In this document: in pieces, positions 16,924-25,277 of the stretch | How the letters are laid out: every line of letters begins with the position of its first letter | How positions within the stretch are numbered: the stretch's first letter is position 1 | Source: Bacillota bacterium | GTDB lineage: Bacteria > Bacillota > Bacilli > Alicyclobacillales > SLC66 | DNA length: 37,891 bases | Reading direction: 5' to 3' | Assembly (NCBI GenBank): GCA_021846285.1 | Contig: JAJZCB010000029.1 | Span: forward strand, 1 to 37,891 | Program-made: the position numbers and the translations under genes | Notes under the pieces: generated by a model | Told to the model about the DNA's origin: nothing | Seen by the model: the letters and a program-made list of their open reading frames with translations, nothing else | Databases searched by the model: none

Positions 16924-17905
16924 AAGAAGCACTCCGCAAATTAGACGGAATTCTGTCTGGATGGAAACAGGCCGACTTATGTTGGCCATCGAAAGAACGC
17001 AAAGGCGGAGTTTCTTCACGACAATGTTGGTCGGAAAAAGGACATCGTTGAACAAACGGACACCCTTGCGCAGGCATGGCCGTATCGTCCAGGTTTCTTA
17101 ACACGACCGGTGTCCGACTTCTGTTCCATCTGGGGTCTGGAATGGGAACAGCACTTAGTAACGTGTATGTGTAGGGATGAAGCGGTCGTTCAATCAACTC
17201 TGCACAACTACCCTCCTCGACTAAAGCGCCAAAGTACAGTACCCCAATGCGATAGCCTTCAGCAAAGTACCTTACGACTCCAAAATCGTGAGTGATAAAC
17301 AGATAGGAGAGTCCTCTGTCTTCCTTCAATTGCAACAACAGATCGAGAATTGAAACCCGCATTGACACATCCAGCATGCTCACCGCTTCATCGGCGACGA
17401 TGAGTTGGGGCTGTACAACCAATGCACGCGCCACCCCGACTCGCTGGCGCTGACCACCACTTAACTGATGGGGATAGCGATGAAGGAAATCATCCGTAGG
17501 ATCAAGTCCTACAGTCTTGAGAAAGTCTTTCACCCGATCGCGCCTGTCTCTTCGCGAGCAAAGCTTATGACGAATAAGTCCCGCGCTCAAGGTTTCGTAA
17601 ATTGATTGTGTTGGATTAAGCGAGGCATAAGGATCCTGATGCACCAATTGTACGCCGCGTCGATAGTTGTGATAGCCAGAACCCTTGAGTCCACTGATGT
17701 CGCTTCCTTTGAAACTTACAACGCCTTCACTCGGCTTCACAAGGCCCACAGCAATTTTTCCGAGTGTAGTCTTGCCGCAACCACTTTCCCCAACTAAGGC
17801 CAAGATGTCGTTTTGTTCAATGGATACGCTCACATTGTTTAAAACGTTTTGACTCGACTTTTTGTCATAACGATGTCGGATGTGATCTAGGGATAGCAGG
17901 CTCAT
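16913..17905 (-). CDS. Opp/Dpp-type ABC transporter ATP-binding protein (OppF-like)
   Basis: 330 residues. Walker A is GESGCGKTT (39-47), the signature LSGGQRQRVGVARAL lies near 146-160 and the Walker B region is LIVADEAVSMLDVS, where the usual DEPTSALD is replaced by DEAVSMLD. The C-terminal oligopeptide/dipeptide extension is present, with CPFVQRCPFSDQHC and a later Cys that form the Fe-S or metal-binding motif of this subfamily. The ATG overlaps the stop of the OppD-like gene by 4 bases. It powers import together with the OppD-like subunit. Given the GH130 neighbour the cargo is probably an oligosaccharide, as in the Opp-type sugar importers of Thermotoga. Confidence 0.92.
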   Translation of the reverse strand: MSLLSLDHIRHRYDKKSSQNVLNNVSVSIEQNDILALVGESGCGKTTLGKIAVGLVKPSEGVVSFKGSDISGLKGSGYHNYRRGVQLVHQDPYASLNPTQSIYETLSAGLIRHKLCSRRDRRDRVKDFLKTVGLDPTDDFLHRYPHQLSGGQRQRVGVARALVVQPQLIVADEAVSMLDVSMRVSILDLLLQLKEDRGLSYLFITHDFGVVRYFAEGYRIGVLYFGALVEEGSCAELIERPLHPYTYTLLSAVPIPDPRWNRSRTPVVLRNLDDTAMPAQGCPFVQRCPFSDQHCREETPPLRSFDGQHKSACFHPDRIPSNLRSASYAT

Positions 17906-18897
17906 TGCACCATTACCTCCTTAGCTTCCATTCGAGACATGACATGACAACTCACAACATGGCCAGAGCTGTGGACGACGAGTTCAGGTTCACTAACGCG
18001 ACACATCGATTCAGCCAAGTCACACCGGGGAGCGAATCGACAACCGGGTTGAAGCTCCAGTAAATTTGGAACAGATCCTGGTATCGGCCTCGCTCTTACG
18101 GCCTGAAACGCCGATGGCGCTGCATGAAGCAATCCTGTCACATAGGGATGCCTCGCAGGATCGTAGAAAACCTGTTCCAACGTTCCCACATCGACCAGTT
18201 TTCCGGCATACATCACGCCAACACGGTCCGCAATGTCCGCAACCACTCCGAGATCGTGCGTAACAAACACTACCGTTAACCCTAGCCTGGAATGGAGATC
18301 ACGTAAAATGTCCAGCACCAATCGCTGATTCAAAACATCAAGAGCAGTGGTAGGTTCATCAAGGATTAACATAGTGGGTCTTAGCAAGAGGCTGATCGCT
18401 ATCGCCACCCGTTGCTTCATGCCTCCGCTCAATTCATGAGGAAATGACTTCAGAACCTGATCCGGTGACAGCCTCACCAACGTCAATAGTTCACTGAAGT
18501 AGGCATACCCCTCAGACCGTTTGGGCCAAACTTCAGGGTGGGCGTCAAAGATATGATCAACCTGGTTTTTAAAACGCAATACTGGATTGAAACTATTCAT
18601 CGAAGCCTGAAATACCATTGAGATCAATTTCCCTCGCAGGTTGCGGAGTTCCCGATACTTCGCTTGTACAATGTCTATTCCTTGAAACACAATGCCTCCC
18701 GTCTCAAAAAAACCAGGTTCAGGGATTAAATTAAGCAGAGAATAGGCCAATGTGGATTTACCACAACCGCTCTCGCCGACCAAAGCAAATATTTCTCCCG
18801 ATCGCAGACGAAGGGTAACTTGGTCTACTGCGCGGAGCAATCCTCTCGCAGTACGAAACGATACGGTCAGATTCTTGATGTGGATGAAATCCTCCAA
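17902..18897 (-). CDS. Opp/Dpp-type ABC transporter ATP-binding protein (OppD-like)
   Basis: 331 residues. Walker A GESGCGKST is at 41-49, the Q-loop is in SMVFQASMNSFNP, the signature is LSGGMKQRVAIAISLL and Walker B is MLILDEPTTALD, followed by the switch VFVTHDLG. The C-terminal oligopeptide-type tail has CRFAPRCDLAESMC. The start is a TTG (18895-18897) with AAGGAGGATG upstream. It forms the ATPase heterodimer with the OppF-like protein. It is 24 bases downstream of the second permease. Confidence 0.92.
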   Translation of the reverse strand: MEDFIHIKNLTVSFRTARGLLRAVDQVTLRLRSGEIFALVGESGCGKSTLAYSLLNLIPEPGFFETGGIVFQGIDIVQAKYRELRNLRGKLISMVFQASMNSFNPVLRFKNQVDHIFDAHPEVWPKRSEGYAYFSELLTLVRLSPDQVLKSFPHELSGGMKQRVAIAISLLLRPTMLILDEPTTALDVLNQRLVLDILRDLHSRLGLTVVFVTHDLGVVADIADRVGVMYAGKLVDVGTLEQVFYDPARHPYVTGLLHAAPSAFQAVRARPIPGSVPNLLELQPGCRFAPRCDLAESMCRVSEPELVVHSSGHVVSCHVMSRMEAKEVMVQ

Positions 18898-18921
18898 CTT
18901 AAATCATCCTCCTTCACTGGT

Positions 18922-19776
18922 CTATTGCGTACGCAAGCGCGGGTTAAACAGTTGGTCTAGTGCCCTAGTGAACAGGACAAAACCAACTTGCAAGAGGACA
19001 ATCGCTACCATCGGAGAAAAAAGATATAACATGCTTTGACTGGTATAAATTGAACCCGCTTGATTGATCGCAAAGTTCAACATGACACCCCAATTGGAAG
19101 CGGTAAAGGGGGCGATTCCCAACAAGAACAGCCCTACTTCGGCATAAATCGCACCGGAGATGCCCAGCAGGAAATTCATGGCCACATAGGAACCGATGTT
19201 GGGCAATAACTGCCGTATAAGAATATTATACAGAGACAGCCCCTGAACCTGAGCGGCCTCTACAAAGTCGCGTTTGGCCAAAGACAGTGCCTGAGCACGA
19301 ACGGAGCGGGATAAGCCAGCCCACCCGGTAACCGCAATAACAGCCGCAAGAACAAATGGGCTGCTGGACTGGATAAACGTGACGATTACAATAACGAGCG
19401 GCAGCGATGGGATGGTCAGAAATATATCTGCAATGCGCATGAGAATGTTATCGCCGACGCCCCCTAAAAACCCTGCGACCAGTCCAATTATCACGCCGAT
19501 TACCACGGAAAAGGTGGATGCAATCACGGCCACGATAAGTACTGGGGTGGATCCGTCAACAATCTCAGCCAAGGTGTCTCTACCCGCATAATCCGTACCC
19601 AACAAATGTGCCCACGAGGCCGGTTCGTACGCTGCCAACGGATTTTCAATGTTCGAAACGTGTACAAATAACGGTCCAATCGACGCCATCAACAAATAAA
19701 AAACGATAATACCAAATCCTAACATAGCCGATGGATTCCTACGCAATATCCGCCACAGTTCGCGAAAGCCACTCAT
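18922..19776 (-). CDS. Opp/Dpp-type ABC transporter permease (OppC-like)
   Basis: About 284 residues with six predicted membrane helices. It opens with SGFRELWRILRRNPSAMLGFGIIVFYLLMASIGPLF, the usual OppC N-terminus, and contains the HLLGTDYAGRDTLAEIVDGS block. The EAA loop is residues ~180-199 (RDFVEAAQVQGLSLYNILIRQLLPN), which docks onto the ATPases. The ATG at 19774-19776 is preferred over a TTG at 19785 because AAGGAAGGG sits at a more usual distance from it. It follows the OppB-like gene after 28 bases. Confidence 0.9.
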   Translation of the reverse strand: MSGFRELWRILRRNPSAMLGFGIIVFYLLMASIGPLFVHVSNIENPLAAYEPASWAHLLGTDYAGRDTLAEIVDGSTPVLIVAVIASTFSVVIGVIIGLVAGFLGGVGDNILMRIADIFLTIPSLPLVIVIVTFIQSSSPFVLAAVIAVTGWAGLSRSVRAQALSLAKRDFVEAAQVQGLSLYNILIRQLLPNIGSYVAMNFLLGISGAIYAEVGLFLLGIAPFTASNWGVMLNFAINQAGSIYTSQSMLYLFSPMVAIVLLQVGFVLFTRALDQLFNPRLRTQ

Positions 19777-19804
19777 ATGCCTCAATCCCTTCCTTGTATC
19801 TCGC

Positions 19805-20794
19805 CTATTTTTGCATAGTGCGCGGATCTAGACGTTGATTTATCAGGTCTGTCAAGAAATTCGCAAGGACCACCGCCGATGTTACGATAATAAAGGCGCC
19901 CATCATGAGGGGATAATCCCTTCCATTCACGGCTGTAATGAGGAAGAAACCGATACCAGGATAGTTAAACAGAGTTTCGATGAAAACCGACCCGCCCACC
20001 ATGAACCCAATGGATAGTCCCAGCGATGTGACGAGGGGGAGAATGGCATTTCGCCCAACATAGGACTGGATGATACGCCTGCTCCCAATGCCGTGGGAAT
20101 GGGCCGATGTGATATATTCCTCCCCTAGAGCACTGACCACGCTGCTCTTCATACCGAGCGACCACCCTCCGACCTGAGTGATGATAAATACGATCACGGG
20201 TAGTGCAGCATGCCGGGCTACACTAAATAGAAAGGGAATATTCCATCCGGGTGCCACTTCTGGTGAATAAGCACCGCCAGTCGGAAAGATATGATGAATG
20301 TCAGCAAGCAAATAGAGCAGAATAATAGCCACGATATAATTGGGTATGGCGCTCAGCACTGTCATAATGGTGGAAACAAGCACAGCAAATTTGGATTTTC
20401 GAAAATATGCGATAAGAGTTCCGATAGAAATGCCGATAAAAAAACTGATGATCAGTGAGGTAGACACGATCAAAATCGTCCAAGGCAAGGCGTTCATCAA
20501 AATGTGCAGAACAGACGTACCTGGATATAGGATAGAATTACCCAAACTTCCGTGAATCATATTCCAAATGTACTGGACATATTGGAGAAGGAGAGGCTCC
20601 TTCATGTTGACACCGTACAGTGACTGTACCTGTTGAAGAGCTTGCTGCGGTGAAACAGTATGTGACGCCAATAGTTGAAAGTATAGGAAATCCACTGCAT
20701 TGCCGGGCATCAGTCGAATTAGGAAGAAGCTAATCGTGATCACCACGTAAATGATAAACAGCGAAACGCCAAACCGTCTGGCGATATAGGCCAT
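19805..20794 (-). CDS. Opp/Dpp-type ABC transporter permease (OppB-like)
   Basis: 329 residues starting MAYIARRFGVSLFIIYVVITISFFLIRLMPGNAV, the typical OppB/DppB beginning. Six helices follow, with the EAA loop EYITSAHSHGIGSRRIIQSYVGRNAILPLVTSLG and the end motif FNYPGIGFFLITAVNGRDYPLMMGAFII. The ATG at 20792-20794 has GGGAGGAC upstream; a longer frame to 20827 lacks such a site. It partners the OppC-like permease to form the translocation channel. A stable hairpin (20857-20884) lies between it and the binding-protein gene. Confidence 0.92.
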   Translation of the reverse strand: MAYIARRFGVSLFIIYVVITISFFLIRLMPGNAVDFLYFQLLASHTVSPQQALQQVQSLYGVNMKEPLLLQYVQYIWNMIHGSLGNSILYPGTSVLHILMNALPWTILIVSTSLIISFFIGISIGTLIAYFRKSKFAVLVSTIMTVLSAIPNYIVAIILLYLLADIHHIFPTGGAYSPEVAPGWNIPFLFSVARHAALPVIVFIITQVGGWSLGMKSSVVSALGEEYITSAHSHGIGSRRIIQSYVGRNAILPLVTSLGLSIGFMVGGSVFIETLFNYPGIGFFLITAVNGRDYPLMMGAFIIVTSAVVLANFLTDLINQRLDPRTMQK

Positions 20795-20856
20795 TGTTTC
20801 GTCCTCCCAAACTACATCTGCCCTCAAATCATCCGCGTTGTTTAAAACGCCTCGAT

Positions 20857-20884
20857 GCGGGCGTAACCTTCAGGCAACACCCGC
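20857..20884 (-). promoter_or_regulatory. Intercistronic hairpin between binding protein and permease genes
   Basis: Arms 20857-20869 and 20872-20884 pair over 13 positions (reverse strand GCGGGTGTTGCCT / AGGTTACGCCCGC, one mismatch, two G-U) around a 2-base loop. No U-run follows directly. Such hairpins commonly protect the binding-protein mRNA and lower expression of downstream permeases. Confidence 0.5.
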
Positions 20885-20914
20885 ACCACTCTTGGCTGAT
20901 GACTGGCGGGAATC

Positions 20915-22660
20915 TTACTTGGCGTGAATATACCCCGACATCAGCATCAAAGCCAATCCGCCATTTGCATTACCACCCAACTGCTGCCACAAATAACTAG
21001 TGGGGGCCGGCCAACCCACATAAGTCTGCGTGGAGTAGAAGACCTGCATTCTCTTGTCGGCGTAGGGGAGAAACGGAAGCTGCTCATTGACGAGTTTCGC
21101 GTATGCAATGGCTGCAGCTTCGATCGCCGTCGGCGAAGTCAATGATTGATCTGTTTTCAAGTTAGTGGCAAGATTCACGTGCCCGACACCCGGCAACGTT
21201 ACGTTAGGACCAAATCCAAGTCCATAGTACCCGGGTTGGCCAGGCGTATAGTTTTCGTTGACCAGTACGGCCGCAAAAGCATTGATGGGATTCATATGCC
21301 ACCAGCTTCCCCAGCCCCAGGAGATATCGTACTGGCCCTTGTTCTGTTGAACCCAATACCCCGGTTGCTCGATAGCGCTGGCGCTTGACTTGATGCCAAA
21401 GTTCGTCAGCTCTGAGGCTAACTCTTCACCACTTAACTCCTGACCGTTGTACCCTGCGGGAGTGATGATAGACAAAGTAAACGGCTTACCATTTGGCATG
21501 ATCCAGCCATTTGCCGTCTTTTTGAAGTGTAGGCCCACCAATAGACGCGCTGCTTTGGCTAGATTGTATGCATACTGATGAAATCCTTGCAGGGCGCTCT
21601 GCGGAATCCACTGGTTTTGCACTCCAAATTGCAACCCAGTGATGGTGGTGACGGGATGGTTTTTCATGAACCCGTTCCCAATTTCCGTAATCAGATTACG
21701 ATTGATGGCATAGGCCAGAGCTTGACGTACACCTGGGATCGTAAACGGATACCGTCTTGAATTAAAGTACCACGTCTCTTGCGACCAGTCCCATGGCAGA
21801 TTCACATGATGTGCCGGGTTGGATAACCAAGCGGTCTGAACGGTCTTAGGTGATCCCGTCCAGGAAAAGTCCGTTTTTCCAGCAGCCATATCCGCCCAAC
21901 CGGTCGAATTGTTGGCCACATTATAGGCGACGATCTGCGAAACATGAACCGAAGAGGCCTTAAAAAATCCCGCAAATTTATTGAGATCCGCCTGATTGCT
22001 GGTCATAGCGGTTAACTGGAATGGACCATTACCCACGTATGACGTCGGATTAAATTTCAAAATCTCACTTTTAACCGCCGTCAAAATTTTCGTGTTATTG
22101 TCCAGATTGGCCTTTAAGAGATTGGGCACTACAAAGCGTCCGTATTGACCGGAAGAAACGAGAGATTGCACCAGGATATCATGCAGGATCTGCGGAGCAA
22201 TGGCGCCTTTGGTCAGTTCAAAGACAACCTGATGAGCATTTGGAGCGTACATGTTGGCAATATTCCACATCACGCCCCAGCCCATTGTCTGGTCAAGCAG
22301 GAATGTATCGATCACGTCTTTGCTACTTACCAATTGTCCATCTTGCCATTTTACACCTTGGCGCAGATTGATTGTAATTTTGCTCGGTGTCATCGTCCAG
22401 GATGCCGCCAATTCCGGAACATACTGATCACCTGGGTGCAACTGGTATGCGAGCGGCAAATTGGTTAGAGTCGAGAAATTCATAAAATCCGGTGCATACA
22501 TGTTGTAGGACCAAGCCGGATTCCATCCCTCATTCAACTGAAAAGGGGCGGTACTTGCCGCCACGGGTTTGATCGCCGCAGCCGCTGAGGAAACACCAAA
22601 CAGAAGTGGAAGTGAACTGAGAACTGCTGCAAACGAAAGCAGTGATTTTGACTTTTTCAT
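20915..22660 (-). CDS. Extracellular solute-binding protein family 5 (Opp/Dpp type)
   Basis: About 581 residues. A secretory signal (MKKSKSLLSFAAVLSSLPLLFGVSSAAAA) is followed by the family-5 pattern: ASWTMTPSKITINLRQGVKWQDGQLVSSKDVIDTF (near 105-140), GNGPFQLTAMTSNQ, YPFTIPGVRQALAYAINRN and KAARLLVGLHF. It captures the transporter's ligand outside the cell. No cysteine is present at the end of the signal, so there is no visible lipobox, which is unusual for a Gram-positive binding protein. The ATG at 22658-22660 has AAAGGGG upstream; the frame extends to 22774 without another good site. First gene of the operon, from the promoter at 22837-22865. Confidence 0.9.
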   Translation of the reverse strand: MKKSKSLLSFAAVLSSLPLLFGVSSAAAAIKPVAASTAPFQLNEGWNPAWSYNMYAPDFMNFSTLTNLPLAYQLHPGDQYVPELAASWTMTPSKITINLRQGVKWQDGQLVSSKDVIDTFLLDQTMGWGVMWNIANMYAPNAHQVVFELTKGAIAPQILHDILVQSLVSSGQYGRFVVPNLLKANLDNNTKILTAVKSEILKFNPTSYVGNGPFQLTAMTSNQADLNKFAGFFKASSVHVSQIVAYNVANNSTGWADMAAGKTDFSWTGSPKTVQTAWLSNPAHHVNLPWDWSQETWYFNSRRYPFTIPGVRQALAYAINRNLITEIGNGFMKNHPVTTITGLQFGVQNQWIPQSALQGFHQYAYNLAKAARLLVGLHFKKTANGWIMPNGKPFTLSIITPAGYNGQELSGEELASELTNFGIKSSASAIEQPGYWVQQNKGQYDISWGWGSWWHMNPINAFAAVLVNENYTPGQPGYYGLGFGPNVTLPGVGHVNLATNLKTDQSLTSPTAIEAAAIAYAKLVNEQLPFLPYADKRMQVFYSTQTYVGWPAPTSYLWQQLGGNANGGLALMLMSGYIHAK

Positions 22661-22836
22661 TTGTAGGATTCGCCCCTTTTTGGTAGTTACATAGACCACA
22701 ATCGAAACATCACGCCTTGACCAGCTCTTCTCAACAACCGCCGAAATCGGGTTAAGCGCTTCCATACCCATCACCGAGACCCCCAGGCATACACCCCTTA
22801 GAAACTAGTCGAAAAATTTCTTTCAGTCTGTACATA

Positions 22837-22865
22837 AGTATATGGTTGATAAATTATGCTGTCAA
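22837..22865 (-). promoter_or_regulatory. Strong sigma-A promoter of the binding protein-transporter-GH130 operon
   Basis: Reverse strand TTGACA (22860-22865), 17-base spacer, TATACT (22837-22842). The spacer contains ATCAACC, which is also found in the DUF1861 promoter spacer and is a candidate operator for the ROK regulator encoded just upstream. The leader to the ATG is about 170 bases. Confidence 0.7.
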
Positions 22866-22873
22866 CAGTTTTT

Positions 22874-24040
22874 CTAGCCAATGAGTTGAGTATGGTCGTA
22901 CACATGTTGAAGCACCAGCGCAGCCGCCCCGATGGCCACAGCGCTGATGCCAAAGCTTGTAGGGATGACGTCCACCCCGCTGTTGTAGCAAAGCTTTCGG
23001 ACCCGCTCCTGGATCTCCCGAACCATATACTCTGCAGAAAGAAGGGTTCGTCCGCCTAAAATCACTATGTCGGGATTGAATATCTGCATGAAATTAAAAA
23101 TGCCGACGCTAAGATATGAGAGCCCTCGATCGACCACTTCGCGTTCCGGACTCCTGCCTTCAATTGCTTGCTGAATGATCGTGAGTATGTTCTCCCCCTG
23201 CTCGACGTGACGCGCCTCGCGAACGGCGGCCATCATCGCATACGCGGACGCCGCCGTATTGACACACCCTCTCCGTCCACAGCTGCAAATTGCCCCATTC
23301 ATATCGACGATGGTGTGACTGAATTCGCCAGCCTGGTTTTTCGCGCCGCAATAGATCGAACGATGAATAGCCATGCCCGCGCCCACGCCCGCATCCGCGA
23401 GCACAAACAGGATATGGTGAAAGTCGTTTCCCAGCCCAAACCACGTCTCTCCCAGCGCCGCCGCGTCAGCGTCATTGGCCAAAAAAGCCGGTATACCGAG
23501 TTGACTCTGGAAGAGTTCCACGAGTTGCACCTCGTGCCACTGCACACCGATATCGTCGGTCGCAAGCAACTGCCCCTTTACCGGGTCGAGCGGTCCCGGC
23601 GCCGCAACGCCGACACCGATTACGGCAGCCAGGTCGAGTCCGGAACGAACGATAAAACGACCGACAAATTCGACCAGTTGACTGGCATTCGTAAGGGTGG
23701 CGACTTCAATCTCTTCCTCATGAATGACCTCACATAGTAAATTCACGCATACGAAACGAGCGTAGACCCGCCCCAGTTCAATCCCGATCGCCCCCGCCGC
23801 GTGCGCGCGAATCTGCAAGAGTATGGCGGGACGACCACCGGTTGAATCGTCCGGGCCTAGCTCTTCCAGCCACCCCTTTTGCAGCAACGTGTCCACAATG
23901 CGCATCACCGTTGGCGTAGCAATGCGAATCTCTCGACCCAAATTGGATCGCGAGATTTTCTTGTGCAGTCTAACCGTGTTGAGAATTCTTCTTTCGTTCA
24001 ACTGACGCAACAAAGGGGATCGAGTTTCCAGTTCGGACAT
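22874..24040 (-). CDS. ROK family transcriptional regulator
   Basis: 388 residues. A winged helix-turn-helix (about residues 10-75: LNERRILNTVRLHKKISRSNLGREIRIATPTVMRIVDTLLQKGWL) precedes a sugar-kinase-like ROK domain with GVGVAAPGPLD, LANDADAAALGE, GVGAGMAI, the EFSHTIVD histidine and the zinc motif CSCGRRGC (near residue 260). This is the XylR/NagC type that binds a sugar or sugar phosphate and releases DNA. It lies 23 bases after the DUF1861 gene and directly before the transporter promoter, so it is probably the local repressor. Confidence 0.92.
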   Translation of the reverse strand: MSELETRSPLLRQLNERRILNTVRLHKKISRSNLGREIRIATPTVMRIVDTLLQKGWLEELGPDDSTGGRPAILLQIRAHAAGAIGIELGRVYARFVCVNLLCEVIHEEEIEVATLTNASQLVEFVGRFIVRSGLDLAAVIGVGVAAPGPLDPVKGQLLATDDIGVQWHEVQLVELFQSQLGIPAFLANDADAAALGETWFGLGNDFHHILFVLADAGVGAGMAIHRSIYCGAKNQAGEFSHTIVDMNGAICSCGRRGCVNTAASAYAMMAAVREARHVEQGENILTIIQQAIEGRSPEREVVDRGLSYLSVGIFNFMQIFNPDIVILGGRTLLSAEYMVREIQERVRKLCYNSGVDVIPTSFGISAVAIGAAALVLQHVYDHTQLIG

Positions 24041-24063
24041 AGGAGCACCTGTCTTTCAGCGGA

Positions 24064-25011
24064 TTAGTCTTCATAGTCCAAAAAGGGATCGTGAATGCGC
24101 AGTTTGTACGCCTCACAGTCATTGACCCCTGCGTAAAGATCCGCACGACCGTCGCCCCAGCGCACCAATCCTCCTGGAAAGATGACATCCCGCAGGTCGG
24201 GCCGCTTATAGTTTTGCACATTGATGAAGCTGCTGCTTGCAGCAATGACCTTGATAGAGGTTGCATGTTCTGTAGTTGAATCCCATACAAATGACATCGC
24301 ATAATAGTGTCGCAGATGGTCCTCGGTGAAATGCGCAATGTGCCCCAAAATGCCAATTCTGCCATTGCGAAGAACATGCAGTTCATTGACTCCGCCCCAT
24401 TCTTCAGGAAGGAAACGACGCGGAATCTTCTTCGCTTGCACAATTACACTCGGCGTCAGATCATCCAAACAATCAATGACTGCAAACCCAATCTCCGCCT
24501 TGCCGCCAAAACCCCTGCCTTTCGGCCTTGTAAAGACACCGATGCGCTTGTCCGTCAGTTCCACCAGCCGGATGTCTTTCATCCCTTGCAGCCCAACAGC
24601 ACACAAGCGCAGATCGCGAATGTTTTTCCCGCGATAAAACAGCGTTCGAAACTCGAGCTTGTGCGGGTCAGTAAACCGTCTCCAGATCTCCACGCCGCCA
24701 AACACCAATTCTCCCTGAATGACGGCAACGAACGGATCCTGTAACAAGGGAAACCGTCTCGTTCCCGTTCGGGGGAACCACACCCCGCCGCGTTGTACAA
24801 AGAATACCACCTCAGAATCCTCGCTGTCACGCGCCTCCACCCTGCCCGCAATGACAGTGTCGCCTTCATCCATGAACGGAGCCGAGATATTATAAACATC
24901 CTTGCCTTCTACACCCGCAAAGTTGATCCGTTCCCCACCCTGCTCCCATCGATGAGCAGCAAACTCGGCAAACAAATCCCCAGCGCTTCGGGCTTCCGAA
25001 GCAGGTTTCAT
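24064..25011 (-). CDS. DUF1861 family protein (beta-propeller, GH130-like)
   Basis: About 315 residues. Motifs of DUF1861 are clear: FAGVEGKDVYNISAPF, IAGRVEARDSEDSEV, LQDPFVAVIQGELVFGGVEI, GMKDIRLVELTDKRIGVFTRP, PEEWGGVNELHVL, GHIAHF, RPDLRDVIFPGGLVR and HDPFLDYED. The family is a five-bladed propeller resembling GH43/GH130 enzymes, but its activity is not established to my knowledge. The ATG at 25009-25011 has AGGG upstream. An ATG at 25060-25062 is also possible but would be within a few bases of the transcription start. It forms an operon with the ROK gene. Confidence 0.85.
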   Translation of the reverse strand: MKPASEARSAGDLFAEFAAHRWEQGGERINFAGVEGKDVYNISAPFMDEGDTVIAGRVEARDSEDSEVVFFVQRGGVWFPRTGTRRFPLLQDPFVAVIQGELVFGGVEIWRRFTDPHKLEFRTLFYRGKNIRDLRLCAVGLQGMKDIRLVELTDKRIGVFTRPKGRGFGGKAEIGFAVIDCLDDLTPSVIVQAKKIPRRFLPEEWGGVNELHVLRNGRIGILGHIAHFTEDHLRHYYAMSFVWDSTTEHATSIKVIAASSSFINVQNYKRPDLRDVIFPGGLVRWGDGRADLYAGVNDCEAYKLRIHDPFLDYED

Positions 25012-25072
25012 GTACGCCCTGTTCAACGCAACCCAGCCTCTCCCAAATTCACTTATTTCCATACTGTTTAAA

Positions 25073-25100
25073 AGTATATACTCGGTTGATTGTATGTCAA
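25073..25100 (-). promoter_or_regulatory. Strong sigma-A promoter of the DUF1861-ROK operon
   Basis: Reverse strand TTGACA (25095-25100), 16-base spacer, TATACT (25073-25078). The -35 lies in a small inverted repeat (GATTG-ACATA-CAATC), the -10 in the palindrome AGTATATACT, and the spacer carries ATCAACC, shared with the transporter promoter. Confidence 0.7.
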
Positions 25101-25145
25101 TCCCCCGTGAATTCACTTCCATGGGGCGCCTCAGCGCCAAGATAT

Positions 25146-25181
25146 AGACATAGAGACATAGAGACATAGAGACATAGAGAC
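25146..25181. repeat. Octamer tandem repeat, 4.5 copies of AGACATAG
   Basis: Perfect tandem array of an 8-base unit 45 bases upstream of the DUF1861 promoter. A GC-rich hairpin (GGCGC-CTCA-GCGCC, about 25125-25139) lies between the array and the promoter. The unit length and perfect identity make copy-number slippage likely. Confidence 0.85.
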
Positions 25182-25277
25182 TTCCCTCGTCAATGCAGGT
25201 CTTCTTAAGGCCATATACTGTTGTCGAACACGCATGGTTGCGACAGCCGAATCTCCATCCCATTCGCCCTTCCGAGG

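Noticed and set aside
25146-25181. Possible CRISPR-like array
   Set aside because: The unit is only 8 bases and perfectly tandem with no spacers; it is a microsatellite-type repeat.
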